Positions 29,558 to 37,542 of a stretch of DNA of 64,000 bases are shown piece after piece. The stretch's first letter is position 1. Every line of letters begins with the position of its first letter. The notes below the pieces were generated by a model that was not told the origin of the DNA, made no database searches, and worked only from the letters and a program-made list of their open reading frames with translations. This stretch comes from Micromonospora rosaria. GTDB taxonomy: Bacteria; Actinomycetota; Actinomycetes; Mycobacteriales; Micromonosporaceae. The DNA is taken from the NCBI RefSeq assembly GCF_001567585.1, contig NZ_LRQV01000012.1, positions 1 through 64,000 on the forward strand, read 5' to 3'. Made by a program: the position numbers and the translations under genes.

Positions 29558-30587
29558 CGGTCGGACGTCCCTCCGCCGGGTCGGCCGGGGGATCGGCCGC
29601 AGCGAGCGGGCCGGTGAGCAGCGCCGGGCCGGCCGGGGTGTCGTCGGCGGTGAGCAGGCCGGTGAGCAGCGCCGGGTCGACGTTGCCGCCGGTCACCACG
29701 GCCACGGTACGGCCGGGCGGCAGCTCGTCGGGGTGGAAGAGCCGGGCGGCCAGCGCCACCGCGCCGCTCGGCTCGGCCACCAGCCGTACCTCCCCGGCCA
29801 GGCGTCCGGTGGCGGCGAGGATCTCCGCCTCGCTCACCGTGACCACCGTGTCGAGGCGTTCCCGCAGGTGGGCGAAGGTGAGCGCGGAGAGGTTGGTCCG
29901 CAGGCCGTCGGCGACCGTGCGGTAGGTCAGCGCCGGCTCCCAGCTCGTCAGGGCGCCGGTGGACAGCGACTCGTGGGCGTCGGCGGCGAGCGCCGGCTCG
30001 ACCCCGACGACGGTGGCCGCCGGTCGGAGCGCACGGATCGCGGTGGCCACCCCGGAGGCGAGGCCGCCGCCGCCCACCGGCACCAGCACCACGTCGACGT
30101 CGGGCAGGTCCTGCGCGATCTCCAGGCCGACGGTGCCCTGGCCGGCGATGACCCGCCGGTCGTCGAAGGGCGGCACCAGCGCCGCGCCGGTGTCGGCGAC
30201 GACCCGCTCGGCCTCGGCCAGCCGCCGGGCCGGGGGTACCAGCAGGACGGTGGCACCGAGGGCGCGGATCCGGTCGACCTTCACCGCCGGCGCCCCCTCC
30301 GGCACCACCACCGTGCACGGGATGCCGGCGGCCCGCGCGGCGTACGCCAGCGCCTGCCCGTGGTTGCCGGACGAGTGGGTGACCACGCCCCGCCGCCGTA
30401 CCTCCGGGTCGAGCCGGGCGACCGCGTGCGTCGCGCCGCGCAGCTTGAACGAGCCGACCGGCTGGAGGCTCTCCGGCTTCACCCACAGCCGGTCGTCCCA
30501 CGGCGTGGGAAGCAGCGGGGTACGCAGGACGGTCCGGGCGAGATCGGCGGCGGCGGCCCGGACCTCCGCCAGCGAGACGAGCTCCAT
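29553..30587 (-). CDS. Serine/threonine dehydratase (fold-type II PLP enzyme)
   Basis: 344 residues. PLP Lys48 is in GSFKLRGA, SSGNHGQALAYA is the substrate loop, and VPVGGGGLASG binds phosphate. There is no C-terminal ACT regulatory domain, so it is of the short catabolic or racemase type (TdcB-, SdsL- or serine-racemase-like), not biosynthetic IlvA. The last ten residues and the stop lie at the edge of repeat copy 5. Likely reaction: L-threonine to 2-oxobutanoate or L-serine to pyruvate. Confidence 0.88.
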   Translation of the reverse strand: MELVSLAEVRAAAADLARTVLRTPLLPTPWDDRLWVKPESLQPVGSFKLRGATHAVARLDPEVRRRGVVTHSSGNHGQALAYAARAAGIPCTVVVPEGAPAVKVDRIRALGATVLLVPPARRLAEAERVVADTGAALVPPFDDRRVIAGQGTVGLEIAQDLPDVDVVLVPVGGGGLASGVATAIRALRPAATVVGVEPALAADAHESLSTGALTSWEPALTYRTVADGLRTNLSALTFAHLRERLDTVVTVSEAEILAATGRLAGEVRLVAEPSGAVALAARLFHPDELPPGRTVAVVTGGNVDPALLTGLLTADDTPAGPALLTGPLAAADPPADPAEGRPTG

Positions 30588-30612
30588 CGGACCATCCTCC
30601 CGCCCGCCCCCG

Positions 30613-30667
30613 GGTTAGGAAGGGGCCCTTCCTATACCGAATGCGTTAACAGGGGGCCCTTCCTTAC
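30613..30667 (-). repeat. Palindromic element, copy 6, forming the 3' end of the GT2 gene
   Basis: Minus-strand orientation: GGTAAGGAAGGGCCCCC, core TGTTAACGCATTCGGTATAG, then GAAGGGGCCCTTCCTAACC. The TAG inside the core (30632-30634) is the stop codon of the glycosyltransferase. Outer ends GGTAAGGAAGG and CCTTCCTAACC are near-perfect inverted termini. Confidence 0.92.
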
Positions 30668-31990
30668 CGTCAGGGCGGCGGCCAGCGAGCGCACCACCAC
30701 CAGGCACATCAGGTACCGGTACACGAGTTGCTGCGCCGGCAGGTGCCACAGTGGCCGCAGCCGTTCCCCGTCCAGCCACAGCGCGTACCCGGCGGTGAGG
30801 GTCTGTGCCAGCAGCAGCCCCACCCAGGCCAGCAGGTACCCGACCCCGGGCCGGTGGAGCAGCGCGGACAGGGCGAGCACGTCGACCACCGGCGCGGCCA
30901 GCGGCAGCAGGAACCGGCAGAGCAGCAGGGACGGCAGCGCCCGCCGGCCCAGCCGCCCGCCGGGGCCCGACTCGCGCACCGCGTACCGGTGCTTCCAGAT
31001 CGCCCGCAGGATGCCGTGGGAGTGCCGGTACCGCTGCCGCCAGAGCCCGCCCGGGGTGGCGGGCACCGGGGTCCAGGCGATCGCGTCCGGCTCGTACTCC
31101 ACCCGCCAACCGGCCCGGAGCACCGTCATGGTCAGGTCGGTCGCCTCGGCCGGGGTGTCCACCGGTACCCCACCGACGGCGACGAGCACCTGCCGGCGGT
31201 ACGCGCCGAGCGCACCGGGGACGGTGGGCAGGCAGCCGAGCACGTCGTACATCCGCCGGTCGAGGTTGCGGCCCAGCGCGTACTCCAGGTGTTGCCACCG
31301 GCCGAGCAGCCGCCGCCGGTCGGCGACCCTGGTGTTGCCGCAGACCGCGCCGACGGTGGGGTCGGCGAAGCGTTGCACCAGCCGCAGGACGGTGTCCGCC
31401 TCGACCACCGTGTCCCCCTCGACCAGGACCAGCAGCTCCGTCCGGGCCGCCCGCACGCCGGTGTCCAGCGCGGCCGGCCGGCCCGCGTGGGCCTGCCGGA
31501 CCACCCGCACCCCACGCAGTCGCATCCGTGCCACCAGCTCGGCGGTACCGTCGGTGGAGCCGTCGTCGACGACGATCACCTCCACCGCCGGGTACGCGCT
31601 GGCGACCAGGGACCGCACCGTCGCCCCGATGGTGGCCACCTCGTTGTACGCCGGCACGATCACCGACACCGGCGCGTCGATCACCGGGCGCGGCCCGCGC
31701 GGCTGCCAGCGCCGACGAGCGTGGACGTGGGCGCCGATCGACTGCGCCACCAGCCGGCCGATCCCGAGCAGCAGGACCAGGCCGAGCAGCAGCTCCAGCA
31801 CCGCCGTCGCACCGCCGGCACCGACCCGGGCCCACCGGACCGCGGTACCGTCGAACGCCGCCACCGCGTCGACGTGCTGCTCGGTGAGCCACGCCAGCAG
31901 CACGACCAGCCCGGACAGCGGCACGACCAGCCCGGCCGACAACAGGGTCCCGCGGGCCGGCGGGTCGGGCGGAGCGACCGGTCGGCTCAC
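30632..31990 (-). CDS. Processive family 2 glycosyltransferase, membrane-bound
   Basis: 452 residues. Two N-terminal helices are followed by the GT-A domain and three or four C-terminal helices, the layout of hyaluronan/cellulose/PgaC synthases. Motifs: VDDGSTDG (142-148), EGDT (191-194), the TD pair at 284-285 and QRYRH (319-323) in place of the usual QxxRW. The enzyme should polymerise an NDP-sugar and extrude or pass on the glycan; the Trp-to-His change at the acceptor site is unusual and makes the substrate uncertain. It has no associated synthesis genes. The last 11 residues (VRKGPLLTHSV) come from repeat copy 6. Confidence 0.85.
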   Translation of the reverse strand: MSRPVAPPDPPARGTLLSAGLVVPLSGLVVLLAWLTEQHVDAVAAFDGTAVRWARVGAGGATAVLELLLGLVLLLGIGRLVAQSIGAHVHARRRWQPRGPRPVIDAPVSVIVPAYNEVATIGATVRSLVASAYPAVEVIVVDDGSTDGTAELVARMRLRGVRVVRQAHAGRPAALDTGVRAARTELLVLVEGDTVVEADTVLRLVQRFADPTVGAVCGNTRVADRRRLLGRWQHLEYALGRNLDRRMYDVLGCLPTVPGALGAYRRQVLVAVGGVPVDTPAEATDLTMTVLRAGWRVEYEPDAIAWTPVPATPGGLWRQRYRHSHGILRAIWKHRYAVRESGPGGRLGRRALPSLLLCRFLLPLAAPVVDVLALSALLHRPGVGYLLAWVGLLLAQTLTAGYALWLDGERLRPLWHLPAQQLVYRYLMCLVVVRSLAAALTVRKGPLLTHSV

Positions 31991-32187
31991 CCGGGACGGC
32001 CGGTCGAGCCGGGACGGCCGGGCCGGCGGGAATCAGCAGGGCGATCGGCGAAGGTCGCTGCTGTGCCGCGCGGCTGGTCCCGCATCCGCTGCTCTCCCGC
32101 CGTCCGCTCCGCGCCCGCCCCGGGGCCCTACGCAACGATCAGCGTGACTGCGCCGCACGGTGTTACATCAACGCCGGCCGGCCGGTG

Positions 32188-32211
32188 CCGGAAACCCCTG
32201 ACACTTTCCGG
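32188..32211. promoter_or_regulatory. Inverted repeat upstream of the ECF sigma gene
   Basis: Arms CCGGAAA (32188-32194) and TTTCCGG (32205-32211), spaced by ten bases, 65 bases before the sigma gene start. The 286-base gap to the divergent glycosyltransferase holds nothing else I can name. It could be an operator for the sigma operon. Confidence 0.4.
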
Positions 32212-32276
32212 TGATTCCTCCGTTCCTGGTGGTGATGTCGCGGTCGATGCCGGACACAAGGCCAGCAGGAGGTGTC

Positions 32277-32828
32277 ATGGACGTCCGCGAGGGTCGGTTC
32301 ACCGGGTTGTACGAGCGTCATCACGGTGACGTGTGGCGGTATGTGGCTCGGCGGGTCGTCGGGGCTGACGTCGGCGACGTCGTCGCCGAGGTCTTCCTCG
32401 TCGCCTGGCGCCGTCTGGACGATGTGCCGGCCAACTCCACCCTGCCCTGGCTGTACGGGGTTGCTCGGCTGGTGCTGGCCAACGAGGCCAGGGGCCGGCG
32501 GCGGTGGCGGGAGCTGACGCTGCGCGTCGCGGCACAGCCGGATCCGGTGGTGGTGGCGGATCACGCGGACGAGGTGGCCAGCCAGCGTGACGTCGTGGTC
32601 GCGTTCGACCGGATCCCGGACACCGATCGGGAGGTCCTCCGGCTGGTCGCCTGGGAGTGTCTGAGCGCGGCCGAGGCGGCGGTCGTTCTGGGGTGCTCCC
32701 GGGCGACGTTCGCGATGCGGCTGATGCGGGCCAGGCGCCGACTCCGGTCGCAGTTGGAGGTGGTCGGTCGAGGCGGAACCGGCACCAGGAACGGCTCCGT
32801 CGATGTCGAGTTGGGGAGGGTGCGATGA
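32277..32828 (+). CDS. ECF RNA polymerase sigma factor
   Basis: 183 residues. Region 2 (about 10-75; FTGLYERHHGDVWRYVARRV, then DVVAEVFLVAWRRLDDVP) and region 4 (about 105-160; DREVLRLVAWECLSAAEAAVVLGCSRATFAMRLMRARRRL) are complete. ATG at 32277 follows AGGAGG. Its stop overlaps the start of the next gene (ATGA), so sigma factor and partner are coupled. Confidence 0.92.
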   Translation: MDVREGRFTGLYERHHGDVWRYVARRVVGADVGDVVAEVFLVAWRRLDDVPANSTLPWLYGVARLVLANEARGRRRWRELTLRVAAQPDPVVVADHADEVASQRDVVVAFDRIPDTDREVLRLVAWECLSAAEAAVVLGCSRATFAMRLMRARRRLRSQLEVVGRGGTGTRNGSVDVELGRVR

Positions 32829-33868
32829 ACGCCGCGGATGAGGTGCGTCGCCTGCTGGGTGGGCTGGATCCCGTACGCGGCAGCCGCCCCGAGGACGAGC
32901 AACGGCGTACCCGTGACCTGGCGCGCATTCTCGCCTCCGACCCCGCCGACCTTGCTGGAAGCACCGGCCGACGGGCGGTGCCGCGACGCCGCCTCGTGCT
33001 CGCGGCCGGCGGGGCGGTCCTGGCGGTGGCCGTTGGTGGGGTGGCGGTCCAGACCGTTCGGCAACCGCAGCCGGCGTACGCGGCCACTCCCGCGATCCTC
33101 ACCTACGGCCCGCCGGCGAGCGCGGAACCGGCGTCGACCCGGCTGCGGCGGCTGGCGGCGGTGGCGGCGGGACAACCGGCGCCCCAGCGGCCGGCCGGCA
33201 CCGTGGAGCACCTGGAGTCGGCGAACTGGTTCCTGGACTCCTCGACGACCGGTGGGCGGACCACCTCGGCGGTCGTACCCCAGCAGTGGCGGTCCTGGCG
33301 GACCGACGACGACGCCGGCCGAACGATCAGAAGGACCTTGCCTCCCACGTTCCGCTCCGCGGCCGACCGCCAGGAGTGGGTCAGGCGCGGCGGCCGGATC
33401 GAGTCGTCGGAGCAGACGGAGGACTTCGCGGCGGGCGAGTTCTCCTCCGTCTGGCGCGGGCCGGTGCCGACCGATGCCGCCACGCTCCGGGAGTGGCTCA
33501 CCGCGGGCCAGTCCGCGCATCCGGCCCCCGTGCAGTACCTGGAGGATCTCGCGCAGCTCGCCGGCCTGCGGCTGCTGGGCCCGGCACAGCGCGCGGCGGC
33601 ACTCACGCTCCTCGCCGAGCTACCCGGCGTCACGGTGACCGGCACCGTCACCGACCGCGCCGGACGCGCCGGTGAGGCGTTCTCGATCACCTCAGACGCC
33701 CACGGCCTGCCCGCCCAGTACACCGTGATCGTCGATCCCCGGTCCGGCGCGCTGCTCGGCTACGAGGAGGTGCTCACCGAGCGGGCGGGCATGCTGAACG
33801 TGACGATCCCCGCAGTCATCACCTACCGCTCCTACCTGGTCGCCGACTACGCGCCCATGCCTCGATGA
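32825..33868 (+). CDS. CU044_5270 family membrane protein, probable sigma-factor partner
   Basis: 347 residues. A 55-residue cytoplasmic start (MNAADEVRRLLGGLDPVRG) is followed by a single membrane helix (about 58-80, LVLAAGGAVLAVAVGGVAVQ) and a large exported domain. This layout and pairing with an ECF sigma are the hallmarks of the actinobacterial family named CU044_5270. It probably acts as the anti-sigma or sensing partner, but no zinc-binding anti-sigma motif is present, so the mechanism is inferred only from the context. ATG overlaps the sigma stop by four bases. Confidence 0.82.
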   Translation: MNAADEVRRLLGGLDPVRGSRPEDEQRRTRDLARILASDPADLAGSTGRRAVPRRRLVLAAGGAVLAVAVGGVAVQTVRQPQPAYAATPAILTYGPPASAEPASTRLRRLAAVAAGQPAPQRPAGTVEHLESANWFLDSSTTGGRTTSAVVPQQWRSWRTDDDAGRTIRRTLPPTFRSAADRQEWVRRGGRIESSEQTEDFAAGEFSSVWRGPVPTDAATLREWLTAGQSAHPAPVQYLEDLAQLAGLRLLGPAQRAAALTLLAELPGVTVTGTVTDRAGRAGEAFSITSDAHGLPAQYTVIVDPRSGALLGYEEVLTERAGMLNVTIPAVITYRSYLVADYAPMPR

Positions 33869-33871
33869 CGA

Positions 33872-33907
33872 GGCGGGTGGGCGGCCCCTCCGGGACGCCC
33901 ACCCGCC
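33872..33907. terminator. Hairpin terminator between convergent genes
   Basis: Perfect 12-nt arms GGCGGGTGGGCG (33872-33883) and CGCCCACCCGCC (33896-33907) with a 12-base loop, directly after the CU044_5270 gene. Confidence 0.75.
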
Positions 33908-33935
33908 GTCCGGGCGCGCTGACCCGGTCAGGCGG

Positions 33936-34532
33936 TCAGCCGACGCCCTCGGCCGGGCTGTCGGCGGCCGGGGTCGCACCGGCCGGGCGGCCGGCGAGGC
34001 CGAGCAGGCGGTCGAGCTCCGACGCGTCCGGGGCGGTCTCGACCGCGTCACCGAAGACGCCGTACTGCCGGCCCTGCGGAGCCAACCGCTCGGTCAGGGC
34101 GAGCGCGGGCGGCAGCGTCTCGAGGGCCGGCTGGTACACCTGGCCGGTCGCGGTCGCCAGGTCCCACCCGTGCACGACCAGGTCCAGGAGCACCATGCCG
34201 CCGACCGTCTCCTGCGGCATGCCCATCGTCGGCGAGGTTCCCTCCAGCGCGGCCGGATCGGACCACGCCTGCGCCACCCTGCTCACCTCGACCTCGAACC
34301 GCTCCCGCCAGTCGCCGGTCAGGAACTCGGGCTTCTCCGCCCACTCGACCGGCTGCCGCAGCGCCAGCGCCTGGAAGTTGACCACCACCTCGAAGAGATG
34401 GTTGAGCAGGTCACGGACCCGGAACTCGGCGCAGGGGGTCGGCAGGTCGAGCTGGTCGTCGGCGATGCCCCGGACGACCGCGACCGTCGGCGGCGCGGCC
34501 ATGGACAGCAGCTCACTCGTCTTCGTCGTCAT
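33936..34532 (-). CDS. TIGR03086-type DinB-like metal-binding protein
   Basis: 198 residues, helical. LPTPCAEFRVRDLLNHLFEVV and LLDLVVHGWDLATATGQ supply the two histidines of the DinB/mycothiol-dependent maleylpyruvate isomerase-like metal site. Family members with this signature are annotated TIGR03086 and are presumed to act in mycothiol-dependent chemistry; the substrate is unknown. ATG at 34532. Repeat copy 7 lies 57 bases upstream. Confidence 0.85.
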   Translation of the reverse strand: MTTKTSELLSMAAPPTVAVVRGIADDQLDLPTPCAEFRVRDLLNHLFEVVVNFQALALRQPVEWAEKPEFLTGDWRERFEVEVSRVAQAWSDPAALEGTSPTMGMPQETVGGMVLLDLVVHGWDLATATGQVYQPALETLPPALALTERLAPQGRQYGVFGDAVETAPDASELDRLLGLAGRPAGATPAADSPAEGVG

Positions 34533-34589
34533 GCCGGCGAGCCTATGGCGCGGAGCGGGCCGCGGAGACGCCACGGTGTCCGCTGCGCT

Positions 34590-34642
34590 GTTAAGAAGGG
34601 GCCCTTCCTCTACCGGAAGCGTTAAGAGGGGGCCCTTCCTTA
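34590..34642 (-). repeat. Palindromic element, copy 7, at the end of the stressosome operon
   Basis: Minus-strand orientation: TAAGGAAGGGCCCCC, core TCTTAACGCTTCCGGTAGAG, then GAAGGGGCCCTTCTTAAC. Its first TAA (34640-34642) is the stop of the receiver-phosphatase gene, so it marks the end of the operon and may be its terminator. Confidence 0.92.
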
Positions 34643-36187
34643 CGCCGAGCGGCGGACGGCGACCACGGCGACGTCGTCGTGGATCTCCGGCGGGGCCAAC
34701 TCGTCCAGCAGCCGCTGGCAGAACGCGTCCAGGTCGCTGTCGACGCCGGTCGCGGCGGCGGCCAGCGCGGCCAGACCCTCGTCGATGGTGACGTCCCGCC
34801 GCTCGATCAGCCCGTCGGTGTAGAGCACCAGCGTCGCCCCGGGCGGCAGCTCGAACTCCAGGTCGTCCGGGCGCTGTGCCCGGACGCCGAGCAGCGGGGC
34901 GGGCCGCTCGACGAACTCGACCTTGCCGTCCAGGCTGATCAACGCCGGCAGGTGCCCGGCGCTGGCCAGCCGGATCCGGCCGGTCTGCGGGTGCAGCAGC
35001 AGGACGCAGAGGGTCGCCAACTCGGCCGGGAGCAGCGTCCGCATCATCTCGTTGACCCGGTGCAGGATCTGGCTCGGCTGGTGCCCCTCCACGGCGTACG
35101 CCCGGACGGCGTGCCGCAGCTCGGCCATCACGGTGGCCGCGTGCAGCGAGTGGCCGGCCACGTCGCCGATCGCCATCAGCAGGTGCCCGTCGAGCATGAC
35201 CAGCTCGTAGAAGTCCCCGCCGACCTCGGTCTGCGCGCTCGCCGGCTCGTACCGTACGGCGAGGTCGAGCCCGGCGATCTCCGGGATCCGGCGGGGCAGC
35301 AGGCTGCGTTGCAGGGTGACCGCGATCCGGTGCTCCTCGTCGAAGGAGCGCTGCGCCTCGACCGCCGCCGCCACCGCCTGGGAGAGCTGCACCAGCACCG
35401 GGGTCCGCCGGGTCTGGGTGGCGGTGGGCACCACCACGTACAGCGGGGGGCGGTCCTCCCGCAGCTTCGCCGCGGCGACCGTCACGGTGTCCCCCGCCGG
35501 CCAGTCGACCAGCCCCCAGTGCGCCGAGTCGTCCACCCGGACGGTGGAGCCGGTGGGAATGCCGGTGTCGTCGACCGCCCACGGCACCACGGTCGCCCCG
35601 GCTCCCGGCCCGGCCGAGACCCCGGCGACGCAGTCGCCGTCGAAGGTCTCCGCCACCACGATGGCGGGACACTTGAAGATCTGGGCCGCGCCCGCCGCCG
35701 CCTCCTCCAGCAGCCGGGTGAAGTTCGGCGCGGCGTGCACCGCGACGGTGGTGTCGGCCAGCCCGGTGAGCCGCTCGGCGAGCAGTTCGGCGCGCTGCCG
35801 GGCCTGGTAGTAGCGGAGCACCGCGTGGGCGGTGGCGACCAGTTCCTCCGGCTCGATCGGCTCGGCCAGGTACGCGTCGGCGCCCCGGGTCAGCCCCTGC
35901 GCCCGGTCCACCACGTCGACCGCGTGCGCCGACACGTGGATCACCGGCAGCGCCGGGTGGTCCGCCTTGATCCGTTCGCAGACCTCGAACCCGCTCAGGT
36001 CGGGCAACCGGACGTCGAGCACGACCAGGTCGACCGGCTCCACCGCGACCCGGCTCAGCGCCTCGGCCCCGGTCTCCGCCTCGACGACCGCGAAGCCGGC
36101 CCGGGTCAGCCAGCTCACCAGCAGGTACCGCTTGGTGCGACTGTCGTCGACCACCAGCACGGTCGCCGGGGGGCCGTCCACGGTCAC
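34640..36187 (-). CDS. Receiver / GAF-like / SpoIIE phosphatase, last gene of the stressosome operon
   Basis: 515 residues. The receiver (8-125) has DD at 14-15 and phosphoacceptor Asp58 (VLDVRLPDLSG). The usual KP lysine is replaced by Glu109 (YLAEP), which may change switching. A GAF-like linker (about 150-300) and a SpoIIE/RsbU-type phosphatase (about 310-515; EVGGDFYELV, IGDVAGHSLHAA, YTDGLIERR, HDDVAVVAV) follow. It should dephosphorylate an RsbV-like antagonist when its receiver is phosphorylated by the kinase encoded just upstream, to which it is joined by a GTGA overlap. Confidence 0.92.
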   Translation of the reverse strand: MTVDGPPATVLVVDDSRTKRYLLVSWLTRAGFAVVEAETGAEALSRVAVEPVDLVVLDVRLPDLSGFEVCERIKADHPALPVIHVSAHAVDVVDRAQGLTRGADAYLAEPIEPEELVATAHAVLRYYQARQRAELLAERLTGLADTTVAVHAAPNFTRLLEEAAAGAAQIFKCPAIVVAETFDGDCVAGVSAGPGAGATVVPWAVDDTGIPTGSTVRVDDSAHWGLVDWPAGDTVTVAAAKLREDRPPLYVVVPTATQTRRTPVLVQLSQAVAAAVEAQRSFDEEHRIAVTLQRSLLPRRIPEIAGLDLAVRYEPASAQTEVGGDFYELVMLDGHLLMAIGDVAGHSLHAATVMAELRHAVRAYAVEGHQPSQILHRVNEMMRTLLPAELATLCVLLLHPQTGRIRLASAGHLPALISLDGKVEFVERPAPLLGVRAQRPDDLEFELPPGATLVLYTDGLIERRDVTIDEGLAALAAAATGVDSDLDAFCQRLLDELAPPEIHDDVAVVAVRRSA

Positions 36188-37542
36188 GCTCCGCCCGTGG
36201 GCAGCACGACGGTGAACCGGCTGCCCCGGCCGGGCTCGCTGCACAGCTCCAGCGTGCCGCCGAGCAAGGTGACCAACCGCCGGGCGTACGGCAGGCCGAG
36301 GCCGGTGCCGCCCACCCGGGTCCGCCCGGGTACCTGGTAGAACTCCTCGAAGATCCGCTCGTGCAGCTCCGGCGCGATGCCCATGCCGGTGTCGGTGACC
36401 GACAGCTCCCAGCGGTCCTCCCGCCGCTTTGCCCGCATCCGCACCTCACCCCGCTCGGTGAACTTGAGCGCGTTGTGCAACAGGTTACGCAGCACCTGGG
36501 CCAGCAGCACCTCGTCCGAGCGGATGACCGCCGGATGCGGCGGCTCCTCGACGACCAGTGCCACCTCCGAGGGGGTGGCCAGCGCCCGCAGGGTGCCCCG
36601 GAGCTGCCCGAAGACCGCCCGCAGGTCCACCTCCGCCCAGGCCGGCTCGATCCGCCCGGATTCCGCCTTGGCCAGGTCCAGCAGCTCGTTGACCAGGGTG
36701 AGCAGGTCGGCCGCCGAGGAGCGGATCCACTCCACCTGGCGGGTCTGCTCGGCGGTGAGCGGGTCGGAGCCCTCGTCGGCCAGGAGCCGGCCCAGCCCGA
36801 TGATCGCGGTGACCGGGGCCCGCAGCTCGTGGCTGACGTTGGCCAGGAAGCGGCTCTTGGACTCGCTGGCCGCCCGCAACTGGGCGGACTTCTCGTCCAG
36901 CTCGGCGTAGAGCGCCACCACGCCCCGGTTGGTCTCCTCCAGCTCCTCGGTGAGCTGGTTGTAGAGGGCCATCACCCCCTGGTTGGTCTCCTGGAGCTCC
37001 TCGTTGAGCACGGCCAGCTCGTCCCGCTGGCTGCGGACCTCGTCCAGGGCGGCGATCAACTGCTGGTTCTGGGTGGCCAGCTCGTCCAGGGCATCGCCCG
37101 GTACGGCACGCTCCAGCTCGGCGCGCAGCTCGGTCAGGCGCTGCGCGTTGGGCTGGGCGGCGTTGGAGGGTGCGCGTCGGGACATCCTCACGACCGTAAC
37201 CCCGTCGAGGGTCGTCACGCCCAACGCGTCCACCAGTCGTGCCACCGCGCCGGACTGTGGCTGGTACGTTCCCGCTGGCAGCGGACCCACCGGGGCGAGG
37301 TCGATCTGCAGCCCGAACCGGCCGTCCGGGTACGTGACGACGGCGAAGGTGACGTCGGCTCCGTCGCAGGCGGCGAGGAGGTCCCGGGCGACCTCGCTGA
37401 GCGCGGTGGCGATCCGGACCTGGTCCTGGTGCTCCAGGCCGACGGCGACGGCCACCTCCCGGCCCCGCTGCCGGACCAGGAAGATGTCCTGCTCCACCCG
37501 CAGCGCCAGGTGCAGCACCGTGGTGTCACCGCGGCCGGTCAC
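36184..37542 (-). CDS. Histidine kinase with N-terminal RsbW-like ATPase region
   Basis: 452 residues with no membrane helix. Residues 1-125 look like a degenerate RsbT/RsbW ATPase fold (VEQDIFLVRQRGREVAVAVG, then ALSEVARDLLAACDG). A coiled coil (about 150-225, with a duplicated ELQETNxGVxALYxxL heptad unit) leads to the DHp helix with His238 (SHELRAP). The HATPase has NLLHNALKFT, DTGMGI and GTGLGL. It sits inside a stressosome operon, overlapping both neighbours by GTGA, which is unusual: it provides a two-component input to the same phosphatase output. Confidence 0.9.
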   Translation of the reverse strand: MTGRGDTTVLHLALRVEQDIFLVRQRGREVAVAVGLEHQDQVRIATALSEVARDLLAACDGADVTFAVVTYPDGRFGLQIDLAPVGPLPAGTYQPQSGAVARLVDALGVTTLDGVTVVRMSRRAPSNAAQPNAQRLTELRAELERAVPGDALDELATQNQQLIAALDEVRSQRDELAVLNEELQETNQGVMALYNQLTEELEETNRGVVALYAELDEKSAQLRAASESKSRFLANVSHELRAPVTAIIGLGRLLADEGSDPLTAEQTRQVEWIRSSAADLLTLVNELLDLAKAESGRIEPAWAEVDLRAVFGQLRGTLRALATPSEVALVVEEPPHPAVIRSDEVLLAQVLRNLLHNALKFTERGEVRMRAKRREDRWELSVTDTGMGIAPELHERIFEEFYQVPGRTRVGGTGLGLPYARRLVTLLGGTLELCSEPGRGSRFTVVLPTGGA

